Counted from the stretch's first letter, positions 26,701 through 34,813 are shown. The stretch: DNA of 37,781 nt from Thermoguttaceae bacterium (GCA_017939795.1 JAGBAA010000090.1:1-37781), one strand, 5' to 3'. Numbers and translations are program-made. Notes: generated from the sequence alone by a model not told the origin.

Positions 26701-27714
26701 GAAGAACGTTTCCCGTTCGCGGAAAATGTGTTCAGCGAAATGCAGACAAAATTGCGTGAAGAGCAGGAACGGGAACGCCGCGCCGGCGAACTGGAAGCGG
26801 AGATCTCGGAGATCCAGGCTCAGATCCGAAAATTGCGTCAGGAATACGAAAAACGAAGCCGCACAAAAGCGAGGATCCTTGAGGAAGCAGGATCGTCGGA
26901 TGAAAAAATGTTCGACGCACGGCTCGAGAAACTTGAGATCCTTCAGGAACTGCGTACCAGACGACGGGCGTGCCAGAAGACCATTGATTCCGCAGTCGGT
27001 TTTGCGTGCACTGAGTCGATGCTCTGGGAAGTTTACGAGACGCATACGCCGGAACTGCTTGCGGAAAAGCAGAATGTTTTGGAAAACGCATTGTCTGAGG
27101 AGGAATTCCAGCTCGCGTCGGCTCAGAAACGGGCTGCGGAATGCCGGATCCTGCTCGAGAAAATGGCGGCGGATGATTCCCCGGTCCGGATCCAGTTTGA
27201 GCTTGCGGAAACGGAAGCCCGGATCGCGCACGCCGTCAATGCCTGGCGGGTCTGCGCCATGAGTGAACGTCTCATTGAGACGATCCGCAAAACCTACCAG
27301 CAGAAACGGCAGCCGAGGACGCTTGAGCTGGCTTCCGGCTATCTCGAGGAAATGACGGAAGGAAAGTACGTGCGTGTCTGGACGCCGGTCGATGAAGATC
27401 TTCTCTTCGTTCAGCAGAAAAACGGGAACGTTTTCTCGACGGAGCAGCTTTCCATGGGAACGCGTGAACTCCTCTACCTCGCGATCCGGCTGGCTCTCAT
27501 TGAGGAGTACCGTCAGCGAAATGTTCGTCTCCCGATCATTCTGGACGATATTCTCGTGAATTTCGACCGGCGCAGAGCCTCTGCCGCAGCCAGGCTCCTC
27601 ACGAAATTTGCCGGAGACCAGACTCAGATCTTTTTCTTCACCAGCCATGAGCACATCCGCGAGATCTTCATTCAGGAAGATGCACTCATCTGCGACATGG
27701 AGAAACGGAAGTGA
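23788..27714 (+). CDS. SbcC/Rad50-like (YhaN-type) AAA ATPase with membrane segments in the coiled coil
   Basis: This 1308-residue SMC-like ATPase begins IIRALHIEKFGKW and carries Walker A GPNETGKT at 31-38. Long heptad-like coiled coils run at about 290-480 and 820-1160. The C-terminal half-site has the ABC signature LSMGTRELLYLAIRLAL near 1222-1238, Walker B LPIILDDILVNFD near 1245-1257, and an FFFTSHEH switch. In the middle, about 737-760 and 765-790, are two hydrophobic helices with a short loop. That is typical of YhaN-like proteins rather than of SbcC, and I find no CxxC zinc hook. The ATPase head and metallophosphoesterase partner would work in the cytoplasm while the coiled-coil apex is held in the membrane. 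It overlaps the upstream gene by four bases (ATGA), indicating translational coupling. Confidence 0.85.
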   Translation: MIIRALHIEKFGKWNGLRLQNLEGGINLFYGPNETGKTTLMQFIRSVFYGFPAERLVYAFREVPEKTGGSLCVQTPMGELTVCRHLVPHPFPDSVSEEQDTAESLSSRNGSLPASENDRGSKAGFGTAEGGVLFSETQNSLSFQGSELPFFARDAFRTRYQTRNIADGLSITDAAGVHQDSFHWRNLLELSADPHSGENGGTLELDEKLFNSIFALGLQELQQLAVLDSTEAARRLYDLSTGITRYSAVSILAKLANIRQKLLSPDGIPETLRPEEIQWCDEFFASAHFRESGTPGRRQPTEILGLWNYRQLLLRQKENLQTQNRKYGKIHSELTVLEAKVSELQETIRQKKHRIHVLEIAQEIRDEWDQRAQIDAEIVEFNAENPGLGDVSELGIGQLGEDRKRLAQIRQEMAQIRQERDGMNEKIREIQAQKEQIAFNADLLQKAPVLETFFPQQEWIETLRGRLANLYRQQMDSEAQLAIDYRRLGIVLPDLDSCGSVEEAFPYDARALRPLRGPVREMFTLRKKIREIKKLRAELLVQAEESAEKVRDYARQCAERTARLPGIRQLPGLSAFPQNFIFPENAEEKLLSAEAADETSRILRAVNSRVVSEIPEAILNSVPENISQRKGEGPPGFGEFGRAEKEDAQRTGGGDREDVSGQLEAGTVSGLMDAEDRSGLMDVNAAARVLGELLASLRRTELHHQQLAQSVRTLEDARNAQKELVRRQFMTPRELGLFGGIFSLGLGLALFELFYLLGAFGGEGSAVHFFFFLIGMASFLGILVWRFTFTRKLEDELETGRERIESALRQKERFLRLCFAEREADAAELAEPEFEELCRQERTALETRSAFLEKELTESEKAAKALAQRTALLAEAGQYAARLKKLNRNLAEAKSRWRNGLRSLGLPEEWRPENVRQLVDASDRIREMWRRRNRDQEDFQLYSQELQLLVNRLETLLPYFGEDFAKALRGGEERFPFAENVFSEMQTKLREEQERERRAGELEAEISEIQAQIRKLRQEYEKRSRTKARILEEAGSSDEKMFDARLEKLEILQELRTRRRACQKTIDSAVGFACTESMLWEVYETHTPELLAEKQNVLENALSEEEFQLASAQKRAAECRILLEKMAADDSPVRIQFELAETEARIAHAVNAWRVCAMSERLIETIRKTYQQKRQPRTLELASGYLEEMTEGKYVRVWTPVDEDLLFVQQKNGNVFSTEQLSMGTRELLYLAIRLALIEEYRQRNVRLPIILDDILVNFDRRRASAAARLLTKFAGDQTQIFFFTSHEHIREIFIQEDALICDMEKRK

Positions 27715-27735
27715 ACGGCAAATGAATGGTCGGAA

Positions 27736-27830
27736 GATGGTCGATCGATGGTTGATCGATGGTTGCTCGATGGTTGATCGATGGTTGATCGATGGTTGAT
27801 CGACGGCTGATCGCCGGTTGATCGACGGTC
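27736..27830. repeat. 11-bp tandem array (unit GATGGTTGATC), about 8.6 copies
   Basis: Eight full 11-base units and a partial one follow the ATPase stop. Most units contain GATC and create GATCGATG at the junctions. The last three units have drifted (GACGGCTGATC, GCCGGTTGATC, GACGGTC). The period is not a multiple of three, so the array cannot encode a simple repeat peptide. It is close to one helical turn of DNA. Confidence 0.95.
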
Positions 27831-27849
27831 CGCGAACAGAAAATGAAAA

Positions 27850-27882
27850 GAGGCTCCCGATCCTTCAGGAGCCTCCTTTTTT
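27850..27882. terminator. Intrinsic terminator between convergent genes
   Basis: GAGGCTCC (27850-27857) pairs with GGAGCCTC (27868-27875), followed by six T (27877-27882). The A-rich sequence on the left gives a weaker T-rich run on the minus strand, so it can also serve gltA, which ends at 27907. Confidence 0.9.
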
Positions 27883-27906
27883 CTATCTGCTTTACGGATG
27901 CCGAAC

Positions 27907-29199
27907 TTACCGTTCGTCGATCGGAACGTAATCCGAGATCGTGTTCCCGGTGTAGATCTGCCGCGGACGGATAATGCGGCCGTTGACCTGATGCTGCTCT
28001 CTCCACTGCGCGATCCAGCCCGGAAGACGCCCCATCGCAAACATGACCGTGAACATATTGGTCGGGATCCCCATCGCACGCAGAAGCAGCCCCGAATAGA
28101 AGTCCACGTTCGGGTAAAGTTTCCGGTCAATGAAATACGAATCGGAAAGCGCAAGTTCTTCCAGACCGCGCGCAATGTTCAGAAGCGGGTCGTTCTGGTG
28201 TTTCAGCGTCGCGAAAACACGGTCGCACGCAGCGCGAAGGATCTTGGCGCGCGGATCGTAGTTTTTGTAGACTCGGTGTCCAAAACCAAAGAGCTTGAAC
28301 GGATCGTTTTTGTCTTTCGCCATCTCGATGCACTTTTCCGGGGAAAGACCGCCGCGATGGATCCGGTCAAGCATTTCCATGACCGCCACGTTGGCTCCGC
28401 CGTGCAGAGATCCCCAAAGTGCGCAGATGCCTGCCGCGCAGGATGCGAAAAGATTGGCGCGGGATGACGCCACGACACGCACCGTCGCGGCCGAGCAGTT
28501 CTGCTCGTGGTCCGCATGAAGGATCAGGACCAGGTTCAGCGCATCTTCGATCTCCGGAGAAACTTCGTATTGCGAGTACGGCAGCGAAAACATCATGTGC
28601 AGGAAGTTTGCCGCATAGCGAAGATTCGGATTCGGGTACATGAAGGGAAGGCAGTGCGTCCGGCGGTAAATGTACGCCGCAATCGTGCGGATCTTGCTGA
28701 TCAGACGGGCAGAGATCTCCATGAATTCGTCGTCATTGTCCAGCTCCATGAACTCCGGATGATAGCACGCCAGCTGGTTCATCGCCGCAGAAAGGATCGC
28801 CATCGGAGGCGCAGTAGTCGGGATCTCGGAGAAATGAAGACGCATCGGTTCCGGAAGCAGTTCGTTTTCCGTCAGACGGCGGCGGAATGCGGCTCCTTCT
28901 TCTTTTGTCGGCAGATTGCCGGCCAAAAGGAGATGAGCGACCTCGATGAAGTTCGGCTGTTCGGTGACGAACTGCTCGATCGGAATACCGCGGTAGCGCA
29001 GGATCCCCTTTTCGCCGTCAATGTACGTCACGGTACTCTGGCAGACTGCGGTGCTGGCGAGCGACGGATCGTACGTCATCAGACGGTGTGCCGGGTAAAG
29101 ATTGGAAATGTCGACCGCGACATCTCCCTCCGTTCCTTCATAGACCGGGAATTCAATGGTTTTTCCACGAATGGAAAGGATCGCTTTTTCTTCAGCCAT
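27907..29199 (-). CDS. gltA: Citrate synthase
   Basis: This 430-residue type I (large-subunit, E. coli-like) citrate synthase condenses acetyl-CoA and oxaloacetate in the first step of the TCA cycle. Catalytic His residues lie in LHADHEQNCS and GFGHRVYKNYDPRA, and the catalytic Asp in VDFYSG. The N-terminal small domain (GILRYRGIPIEQF) and the C-terminal end (RPRQIYTG) are both present, so the protein is complete. The ribosome binding site GGAGGAA lies just upstream of the start. A TAAAAT hexamer on the minus strand (29272-29277) may be its -10, but the -35 is poor (CTTCTT). The gene stands alone between terminators. Confidence 0.97.
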   Translation of the reverse strand: MAEEKAILSIRGKTIEFPVYEGTEGDVAVDISNLYPAHRLMTYDPSLASTAVCQSTVTYIDGEKGILRYRGIPIEQFVTEQPNFIEVAHLLLAGNLPTKEEGAAFRRRLTENELLPEPMRLHFSEIPTTAPPMAILSAAMNQLACYHPEFMELDNDDEFMEISARLISKIRTIAAYIYRRTHCLPFMYPNPNLRYAANFLHMMFSLPYSQYEVSPEIEDALNLVLILHADHEQNCSAATVRVVASSRANLFASCAAGICALWGSLHGGANVAVMEMLDRIHRGGLSPEKCIEMAKDKNDPFKLFGFGHRVYKNYDPRAKILRAACDRVFATLKHQNDPLLNIARGLEELALSDSYFIDRKLYPNVDFYSGLLLRAMGIPTNMFTVMFAMGRLPGWIAQWREQHQVNGRIIRPRQIYTGNTISDYVPIDER

Positions 29200-29603
29200 G
29201 AATCATTCCTCCAAATCTGACTCTGCACTAAAACACGCGGTCCAGTGCGAATACATTGCTTAACGTTTTTCATTTTACCCGATTTTTTTCGGAAAAGAAG
29301 GGGGGGGAGTCCGTTTTTCCGAAAATCCGTCTAAAAAATCCCCCAAACGGCGGAATTTCAGAGCCGTTCTCCCCATCATTTCGCATTTTCCCATGACTTT
29401 CTGCGTAAAAAAACGCACGAAAACTGCTGCGTATGCCGTCTTCGTGCATTTTTTCGCCAAATTTTGGAATTCCAGCCGGATCTTCGTGAATTTCTCCTTC
29501 CTCAAATTCACGGTTCGTTCTCAAAACGCCGCGGCTCCTTTCCCGCCTCAGCGGCATTCACCGATCTGCTCCGCAGATCGAAACCGGAGATCCGGCGGTT
29601 CCG
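29200..29603. other. Intergenic region between gltA and the J-like gene
   Basis: The region holds the gltA leader, a possible -10 (TAAAAT, 29272-29277, minus), a G-run near 29300, the terminator at 29408-29454 and a separate hairpin at 29562-29580 (CGATCTGC-TCC-GCAGATCG). No gene with a ribosome binding site is visible on either strand. Confidence 0.5.
29408..29454 (-). terminator. Intrinsic terminator downstream of the J-like gene
   Basis: GCACGAA (29415-29421) pairs with TTCGTGC (29441-29447). On the minus strand a run of seven T follows the stem, and on the plus strand six T also follow. It lies about 150 bases beyond the J-like gene stop and before gltA. Confidence 0.7.
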
Positions 29604-32600
29604 CTACTTCATCATCATGAGCTGGCGTTCCAGATCGCGTACCCGCTGGTTTTGGACACCAGAGGCGGAACGTTTCGCCGTGTTGAGCATCTGGTTCGCG
29701 TCGATCTTCTTTTTGCGCTGGACGGCATCCAGCCCCATTCGAAGTGCACAATCCGTCAGCTCGCTCGCGGAAGATTTGCCGCGGGCATCCGGTTTCGCTT
29801 CCTCGATCATCTTCATGCGGTCCTGATACGTATCGCGGCCGAAACGATTTTCCTGCACGAGATACGCATCGTAGGCCGTCTCAAAGAATGAGTGCGCCAG
29901 TGCCATGCGAACGGCCTCTTCCGTCATCGCGTATGCTTCGTCTGCCGGACGCTTGGCCATCTGCGACATCTTGAGGAATTTGTCCGCGAGGACTTTCTGG
30001 CTCCGCATGTCTTCCTTCGCGTAGTCTTTCGCGAATTCTTTCTTCAGTTTCGCCAGCGCATTCTCGTAGTCTTCGCCGCGCGGGATCGTCTGCGGCTCGG
30101 CAGACTGCTGAGCACGGGCACGCGGATTCCGTACATTCGTCTGCGTCGGTGCACGGCCTGCATCCGGAAGCGGAACTTCCAGTTCCTTCATCAGAAGGTC
30201 GATCGTTTCCTTGTCGAAACCTTCTTTCACAGCCGACGTCCAGTGCGATTTCGCCTTCGCGCGGTCCCCGTCAGGATCCATCGCCAGGTAGGTGCCGTAC
30301 AGGACGAAATCGTCCGCCGTCTTCGGTTTGCCCATGAGCCATTCCGCGAGTTTCGGATTCAGATTCTCCGTCGTGTAGACCCGGTTCACCCCCTGGTCAC
30401 GCACGATCAGGCGGCCCGGCACTGACTCCACGATCCCGATCTCGATCCCGTCGACCGTGACGGTACTCATCGGAGTAAATTCACCCATTCTTCCCGCAAT
30501 GCCGGTCACGAAAAGGCTCATGTTGTCTGCCAGCGCAGAAAGCCGCTCGCATTCTTCTTTTTCTTCATCCGTTTCCGCCAGTTTTTCCAGCTGAAGCAGA
30601 TTCGATTTTGCCGAGGAGATCCGACGCCAGCTGATGTCCTGACGGATCGACGTGGTCATCTGCTTCCACTCGGTGGCATGACGGGCTTTTTTGCGCTCCT
30701 GCTCCTTCGCGGCTTCTTCTGCGTCGGCTTTTTCTTTAGCTGCTTTGGCGGCTGCGTCTTCCGGATCGGCTCCGGTTTCAGCTCCCTCCGCAGATTTTTT
30801 GTCCTTTTTGCTCTTCTTCTTTTTCGATTTTTTGTCCGCGTCCGCATCCGATTCGGCATCCGCCGTCTTTTCTGGAGCTTTTTCTGCTTCCGCTTCCTTT
30901 TCCGCGGCCGCAGCATCCGCTTCCTCCGTCTTGCCGGCTTCCGCGTTTTCCGGAGCCTTCGCATCCGCGTCCGCTTCCAGTGCCTGGTTCGTCATCGCAC
31001 CAAGACCATTGATCCCGAATTCGTCGCCAATATGGCGGGCGCTCGTGTGCGTTGCTTCATCCGGACTCTTCAGTGCCTGGGCGATCAGGGAGGTCGCTTT
31101 CTCCATGCTGTCATCCCGCGTCGTGAGGAGGAATGCCGCATAGCGCAGCGACGGATTCATGTCGCCGCGTTCCGCTGCCTGCGCATAAAAATGCCGGTAG
31201 AAAATGTCGAAAAGGTCGTGATTCCTGCGGCGGGATTCCGTAAGCGTGAAATGCTGCGGATGTCCTTCGATCTGGATCGTGGCGGAACCGTTTTTCGTTT
31301 CGACCAGATAGTATTCGCCATTGCAGAGCTCCACCTGATTCAGTCCGCTGTTGAGTTTCTTCCCGATGTCCGAGTAGAACTCTTCCGCAAACTTCGTGAT
31401 GGTCTGAAGCCGGGTGAGGCGTTCCTGATCTTCTTTCGTGAGCTTCATCTTTTCCGCGTTTCCAAGACTGGCCCTGGCCCGATCGTAGTCGCTGCTCTGA
31501 AGCGCATGACGGACGCTTTCAAAATCGGGAGCCTGGAAGTTTTCATTCATGGCCGCCATCTGTTCGGCAAATACGTCTTCCTCACCGGCCGGTTTCCTGA
31601 CATTTTCAAGCGGATTATGGAAATTGACGTCAAAACCGCCGTCTTCCGTGACGCTGACCTGAATGGGTGCATCCGCCGGATCTTTCCCTTTTTTCTGGAC
31701 GAGAAGCCAGCCAAGGCCCGCGACGACAACAAGACCGCCAATCGCAATGAGATTCCGGGCGGCAGGACTGACGTCATTCGACTTCTTTTTCGAGCTTTTG
31801 CTTCCAGCACGGGAACCTGAACGCGAGGAGGCACCATTCATTCCTGAACTGCCGTTTCCGCCAGACGCGAAAATCGGAGACGCATTCTGCGGCGCAGCTC
31901 CGCCTGCCGGCTGACCTGCAGGAATTCCCTGCTGGATCGGCTGAGCGGGAACTGGCTGGGCGGGAATTCCCTGCGGCGGAACGGCCTGCGCTGCGGGCTG
32001 GACCGGCATTCCCTGTGCCGGAACGGCCTGTGCAGGCATCCCCTGAGGCATCATTCCCGGCTGCTGATAGACGACTCCGCCGTAGACGTTCATCCCAGGC
32101 TGGACACCCTGCATCGGCATCATTCCCGGCTGGACACCCTGCATCGGCATCATTCCCGGCTGAACACCCTGCATCGGCATCATTCCGGGCTGGACACCCT
32201 GCATCGGCATCATTCCGGGCTGAACTCCCTGCATCGGCATCATCCCGGGCTGCATTCCCTGCATCGGCATCATTCCGGGCTGCATTCCCTGCATCGGCAT
32301 CATTCCAGGCTGCATTCCCTGCATCGGCATCATCCCAGGCTGTCCGCCCTGCATCGGCATCATTCCGGGCTGTGCGTTCTGCGGCATTCCCTGCTGTCCG
32401 GCCGAAACCCCATTGCCGAACGGAGACGCCATTCCCTGCGGAACGGCAGCCGGCTGTGCGGGGGCAGGGTGTTTCGCATCGTAGTCCGCTTTGTATTTCG
32501 GATTGCAGAGACAGTTCCGCGCGATCTGCAGTTCTGTCCGCATCTGATTCCATTCCGGAAAATGGTCGCCAGGGCCGATCTGGTCCAGTTTCGAGACCAT

Positions 32601-32732
32601 CTGCTCGATACGCTCCGTGATGCGGGAAACGTTTTTTTCGCCGTGCGGCAAACCAAGCAGTTCATAGTACGTGTCCGGCTTCTCTTTGCCTGCCAGACCA
32701 AACCAATGCGAGTAAGGATTGAATGCGCTCAC
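29604..32732 (-). CDS. Planctomycete J-like-domain membrane protein with a Met/Pro/Gln repeat
   Basis: The 1042-residue protein begins FNPYSHWFGL and continues TYYELLGLPHGE, the start seen in many planctomycete proteins whose first 90 residues resemble a DnaJ J-domain. It ends YKADYDAKHP; the HPD motif of true J-domains is not evident. Residues about 120-210 are nine copies of a 10-residue repeat (MQGVQPGMMP). A Pro/Gln-rich stretch follows, then one membrane helix at about 325-346 (LIAIGGLVVVAGLGWLLV). The long region beyond it is probably outside the membrane, with an Ala/Glu/Lys-rich coil at about 585-680. The C-terminal region (about 880-1042) is helical and ends in a Met-rich QLMMMK. The promoter lies at 32827-32854. 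Function is unknown; an envelope or secretion scaffold is a guess. Confidence 0.75.
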   Translation of the reverse strand: MSAFNPYSHWFGLAGKEKPDTYYELLGLPHGEKNVSRITERIEQMVSKLDQIGPGDHFPEWNQMRTELQIARNCLCNPKYKADYDAKHPAPAQPAAVPQGMASPFGNGVSAGQQGMPQNAQPGMMPMQGGQPGMMPMQGMQPGMMPMQGMQPGMMPMQGMQPGMMPMQGVQPGMMPMQGVQPGMMPMQGVQPGMMPMQGVQPGMMPMQGVQPGMNVYGGVVYQQPGMMPQGMPAQAVPAQGMPVQPAAQAVPPQGIPAQPVPAQPIQQGIPAGQPAGGAAPQNASPIFASGGNGSSGMNGASSRSGSRAGSKSSKKKSNDVSPAARNLIAIGGLVVVAGLGWLLVQKKGKDPADAPIQVSVTEDGGFDVNFHNPLENVRKPAGEEDVFAEQMAAMNENFQAPDFESVRHALQSSDYDRARASLGNAEKMKLTKEDQERLTRLQTITKFAEEFYSDIGKKLNSGLNQVELCNGEYYLVETKNGSATIQIEGHPQHFTLTESRRRNHDLFDIFYRHFYAQAAERGDMNPSLRYAAFLLTTRDDSMEKATSLIAQALKSPDEATHTSARHIGDEFGINGLGAMTNQALEADADAKAPENAEAGKTEEADAAAAEKEAEAEKAPEKTADAESDADADKKSKKKKSKKDKKSAEGAETGADPEDAAAKAAKEKADAEEAAKEQERKKARHATEWKQMTTSIRQDISWRRISSAKSNLLQLEKLAETDEEKEECERLSALADNMSLFVTGIAGRMGEFTPMSTVTVDGIEIGIVESVPGRLIVRDQGVNRVYTTENLNPKLAEWLMGKPKTADDFVLYGTYLAMDPDGDRAKAKSHWTSAVKEGFDKETIDLLMKELEVPLPDAGRAPTQTNVRNPRARAQQSAEPQTIPRGEDYENALAKLKKEFAKDYAKEDMRSQKVLADKFLKMSQMAKRPADEAYAMTEEAVRMALAHSFFETAYDAYLVQENRFGRDTYQDRMKMIEEAKPDARGKSSASELTDCALRMGLDAVQRKKKIDANQMLNTAKRSASGVQNQRVRDLERQLMMMK
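32101..32370 (-). repeat. 30-bp in-gene tandem array, nine copies
   Basis: Nine 30-base units encode MQG(V/M/G)QPGMMP in the J-like protein. Five adjacent copies have Val, three have Met and one has Gly at the variable site. Third-position changes are few, so the expansion looks recent. Confidence 0.95.
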
Positions 32733-32826
32733 TGTTCTGTCTCGGAATGAATGAAGTGAATGTGTTGACTGGGAATTTTGAGGAAGGGGAAAAAGAATCG
32801 GGATCCTCTTTCACTTTCTTCCTTTC

Positions 32827-32854
32827 ATTATATCGTGTGCCGGATTTTGTGCAA
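32827..32854 (-). promoter_or_regulatory. Promoter of the J-like gene
   Basis: On the minus strand TTGCAC (32849-32854), a 16-base spacer and TATAAT (32827-32832) lie between the MoxR stop and the J-like start, about 95 bases upstream of the latter. Confidence 0.75.
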
Positions 32855-32883
32855 GCGGTTTTTGCATGATTTTTCCATCTTTT

Positions 32884-34032
32884 TCAAACTTTTCCGAAAT
32901 TTTCCAGAAAAGTCAGGATTTTTTCGACAATATGGTCCGGAGTGATCCCCTGAGCATCAGCGGAAAACCGGGTTTGGATCCTGTGGCGCAGTACCGGAGG
33001 AGCCAGCGACCGAATGTCTTCGCGTTCCACGGAAAAACGTCCGTGAAGGACCGCTCTTGCCCGAGCCCCCAGAAGAAGTGCCTGACCGGCACGGGGACCG
33101 GCTCCCCACGCTGCGTATTCCCGAATGTAGGCGTTCAGATCCGTCTCCATTTTACGGTCTGCTGCTCCGCGGTCTGCCGAACTGCGGACTGGCGCATTTT
33201 CCCCGCGGTCCGGACGGGTCGCCCGGCAAACATCCAGCGCAAATTCGGCAGCCGGGCCGGAAACGGGGACGCGGCGGACCAGTTCCATGGCGTCAAGGAG
33301 TTCCTCCCGCGTCAGGACCGGCTCGATCTGTGCACTGCGCGTTCCGGTCGTCTGAAGCAGAATGTCCAGCTCGTCCTGCCGCGTCGGGTACGTCACCCGG
33401 CTTTTGAACATGAATCGGTCAAGCTGGGCTTCCGGAAGCGGGTACGTACCTTCCTGCTCAATGGGATTTTGCGTCGCGAGAACGAAAAAGGGAGCCGGAA
33501 GCGGAAAACGATGACGCCCCGCCGTGACCTGATGTTCCTGCATCGCTTCCAGAAGGGCCGACTGGGTTCGCGGCGGCGTGCGGTTGATCTCATCCGCAAG
33601 CAAGATGTTCGTGAAGACCGGACCTTTCAGGAAGTGCATCGCCCCAGGGGCCGTACTGGAGACGAAGTTTCCGTTTCCGTGTTTGAGTGTATTTCCGAGT
33701 CCGTTTCTATTTCCGTCTCCGTCTTCATTTTCGTGTACGTTCACCCGATCCTGAAAAGGACGAAAGATCTCGCTCCCCGTGATGTCGCCCGGCATCAGGT
33801 CCGGCGTGCACTGGATCCGCTGAAATTCCAGAGAGAGCGTCTCCGCCAGAGTGCGCACCATCAGCGTTTTCCCCAGGCCCGGAGCACCTTCAAGGAGGCA
33901 GTGTCCGCCGGAAAGCAGTGCGATGAAAAGTTCCTCAAGGACCGCCGTCTGTCCCACGATGATCCGGGAGGCCTGATCCAGGAAGCGGACGTAGAGATTG
34001 TGGATCTTTTCGATGGATTCAACATCATTCAT
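32884..34032 (-). CDS. MoxR-family AAA+ ATPase with a low-complexity insertion
   Basis: This 382-residue MoxR-type AAA_3 ATPase carries Walker A EGAPGLGKT, Walker B NILLADEINRTPPRTQSALLEAMQE, sensor 1 FVLATQNPIEQEGTYPLPEAQLDRF and a C-terminal lid with RAVLHGR. Such ATPases act as chaperones that mature partner proteins, often with von Willebrand-A or DUF58 proteins; no such partner lies next to it here. The start at 34032 (MNDVE) is preferred because GGAG lies six bases upstream. A start four codons earlier lacks a site. Residues about 98-121 form a Gly/Asn-rich insertion (ENEDGDGNRNGLGN) built from degenerate hexamers, between the SEIF and GPVF strands. The gene lies downstream of the cupin on the same strand, with a 172-base gap. 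Confidence 0.9.
   Translation of the reverse strand: MNDVESIEKIHNLYVRFLDQASRIIVGQTAVLEELFIALLSGGHCLLEGAPGLGKTLMVRTLAETLSLEFQRIQCTPDLMPGDITGSEIFRPFQDRVNVHENEDGDGNRNGLGNTLKHGNGNFVSSTAPGAMHFLKGPVFTNILLADEINRTPPRTQSALLEAMQEHQVTAGRHRFPLPAPFFVLATQNPIEQEGTYPLPEAQLDRFMFKSRVTYPTRQDELDILLQTTGTRSAQIEPVLTREELLDAMELVRRVPVSGPAAEFALDVCRATRPDRGENAPVRSSADRGAADRKMETDLNAYIREYAAWGAGPRAGQALLLGARARAVLHGRFSVEREDIRSLAPPVLRHRIQTRFSADAQGITPDHIVEKILTFLENFGKV
33668..33739 (-). repeat. Degenerate hexanucleotide array inside the MoxR gene
   Basis: Twelve in-phase hexamers related to CGGAAA (minus strand) encode alternating Gly/Asn/Glu residues. They are the DNA source of the insertion in the AAA core. Confidence 0.75.
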
Positions 34033-34204
34033 GGGAAACTCCATTGGGAAACGCGGATCTTTAAGGAACGCGAATCTTTTCAGAAAACGCGGATTTCGGA
34101 AAATCTGGGAACTGGAACGGAACGGGACCGCAGAAAATTTCCAGGGAACTCCGGAAAGGTACTCTCCGGAAATGCGGTCTCAGGGAAACGGACGGTACGG
34201 AAAG

Positions 34205-34564
34205 TCAGCGGCATTCTCTGTGGGAAAGTTCCGGAGCAAACGCCGGCAGGCAGACCGCGACATAGTCCGCTCCCGGTTCTTCCGGCGACGAGTACTGGAC
34301 CTGCTCGCCTGCGGGGACGAAGACCCCCTGATTTTCCCGAACGATGGTGACGGAACCGTCTTCCGACGTAAGGTAAAGTGCTCCCCGGATGACGAGCGTG
34401 AACTCATCAAATTCCGGACGCTGCGGCGGTTCGCTCCATCCTGCGGCACTCGTCAGGCGCGCAATGCTCACGCTGGAGTCTCCGGTACTGATCCGACCGA
34501 AAAATTCGGAAATGGTCATGGTATCGTCGGGGAAACGAGTCGGTTCGGCAATGAGTTTGGGCAT
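34205..34564 (-). CDS. Cupin domain protein
   Basis: The 119-residue small protein consists of one cupin beta-barrel. EFDEFTLVIRGALYLTSEDG and VFVPAGEQVQYSSPEEPGADYV match the two cupin motifs. The metal ligands are incomplete: Glu/Asp are present in motif 1 but the usual HxH is absent, so metal binding is uncertain. It may bind a small ligand or serve as an epimerase/isomerase-like enzyme, and no pathway is evident. The ribosome binding site is weak (AAGAAAG). A promoter lies at 34712-34740, and MoxR follows on the same strand. Confidence 0.8.
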   Translation of the reverse strand: MPKLIAEPTRFPDDTMTISEFFGRISTGDSSVSIARLTSAAGWSEPPQRPEFDEFTLVIRGALYLTSEDGSVTIVRENQGVFVPAGEQVQYSSPEEPGADYVAVCLPAFAPELSHRECR

Positions 34565-34711
34565 TTTTTCGGCTTTCTTTTCTGGTTCATCCGGTACGTT
34601 CCGGTCGAATGAGCTTTTTCTTTAAGGACTTGGAAAGGACTGAGAGCGCAGGCGCATCGTCTGTTTTTCAAAAGTTTTCTGTTTGGCCGGCGTCTGCCTC
34701 TCAAGTCTTCC

Positions 34712-34740
34712 ATTTTATCCGAAATCGCAGATTTCTGCAA
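34712..34740 (-). promoter_or_regulatory. Promoter of the cupin (and perhaps MoxR) unit
   Basis: On the minus strand TTGCAG (34735-34740), a 17-base spacer and TAAAAT (34712-34717) lie about 150 bases before the cupin start. Confidence 0.7.
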
Positions 34741-34813
34741 GTACCCGACCGAAAATTTTTTCAAAATGCCAGCGGATCTTCGTGTGTCTGCTCCATCCGA
34801 ACTGACGGACCGC

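Noticed and set aside
31774..32553. 259-codon Asp/Ala/Gly-rich open frame overlapping the J-like gene
   Set aside because: It is a shifted reading of the 30-bp array on the same strand and has no ribosome binding site.
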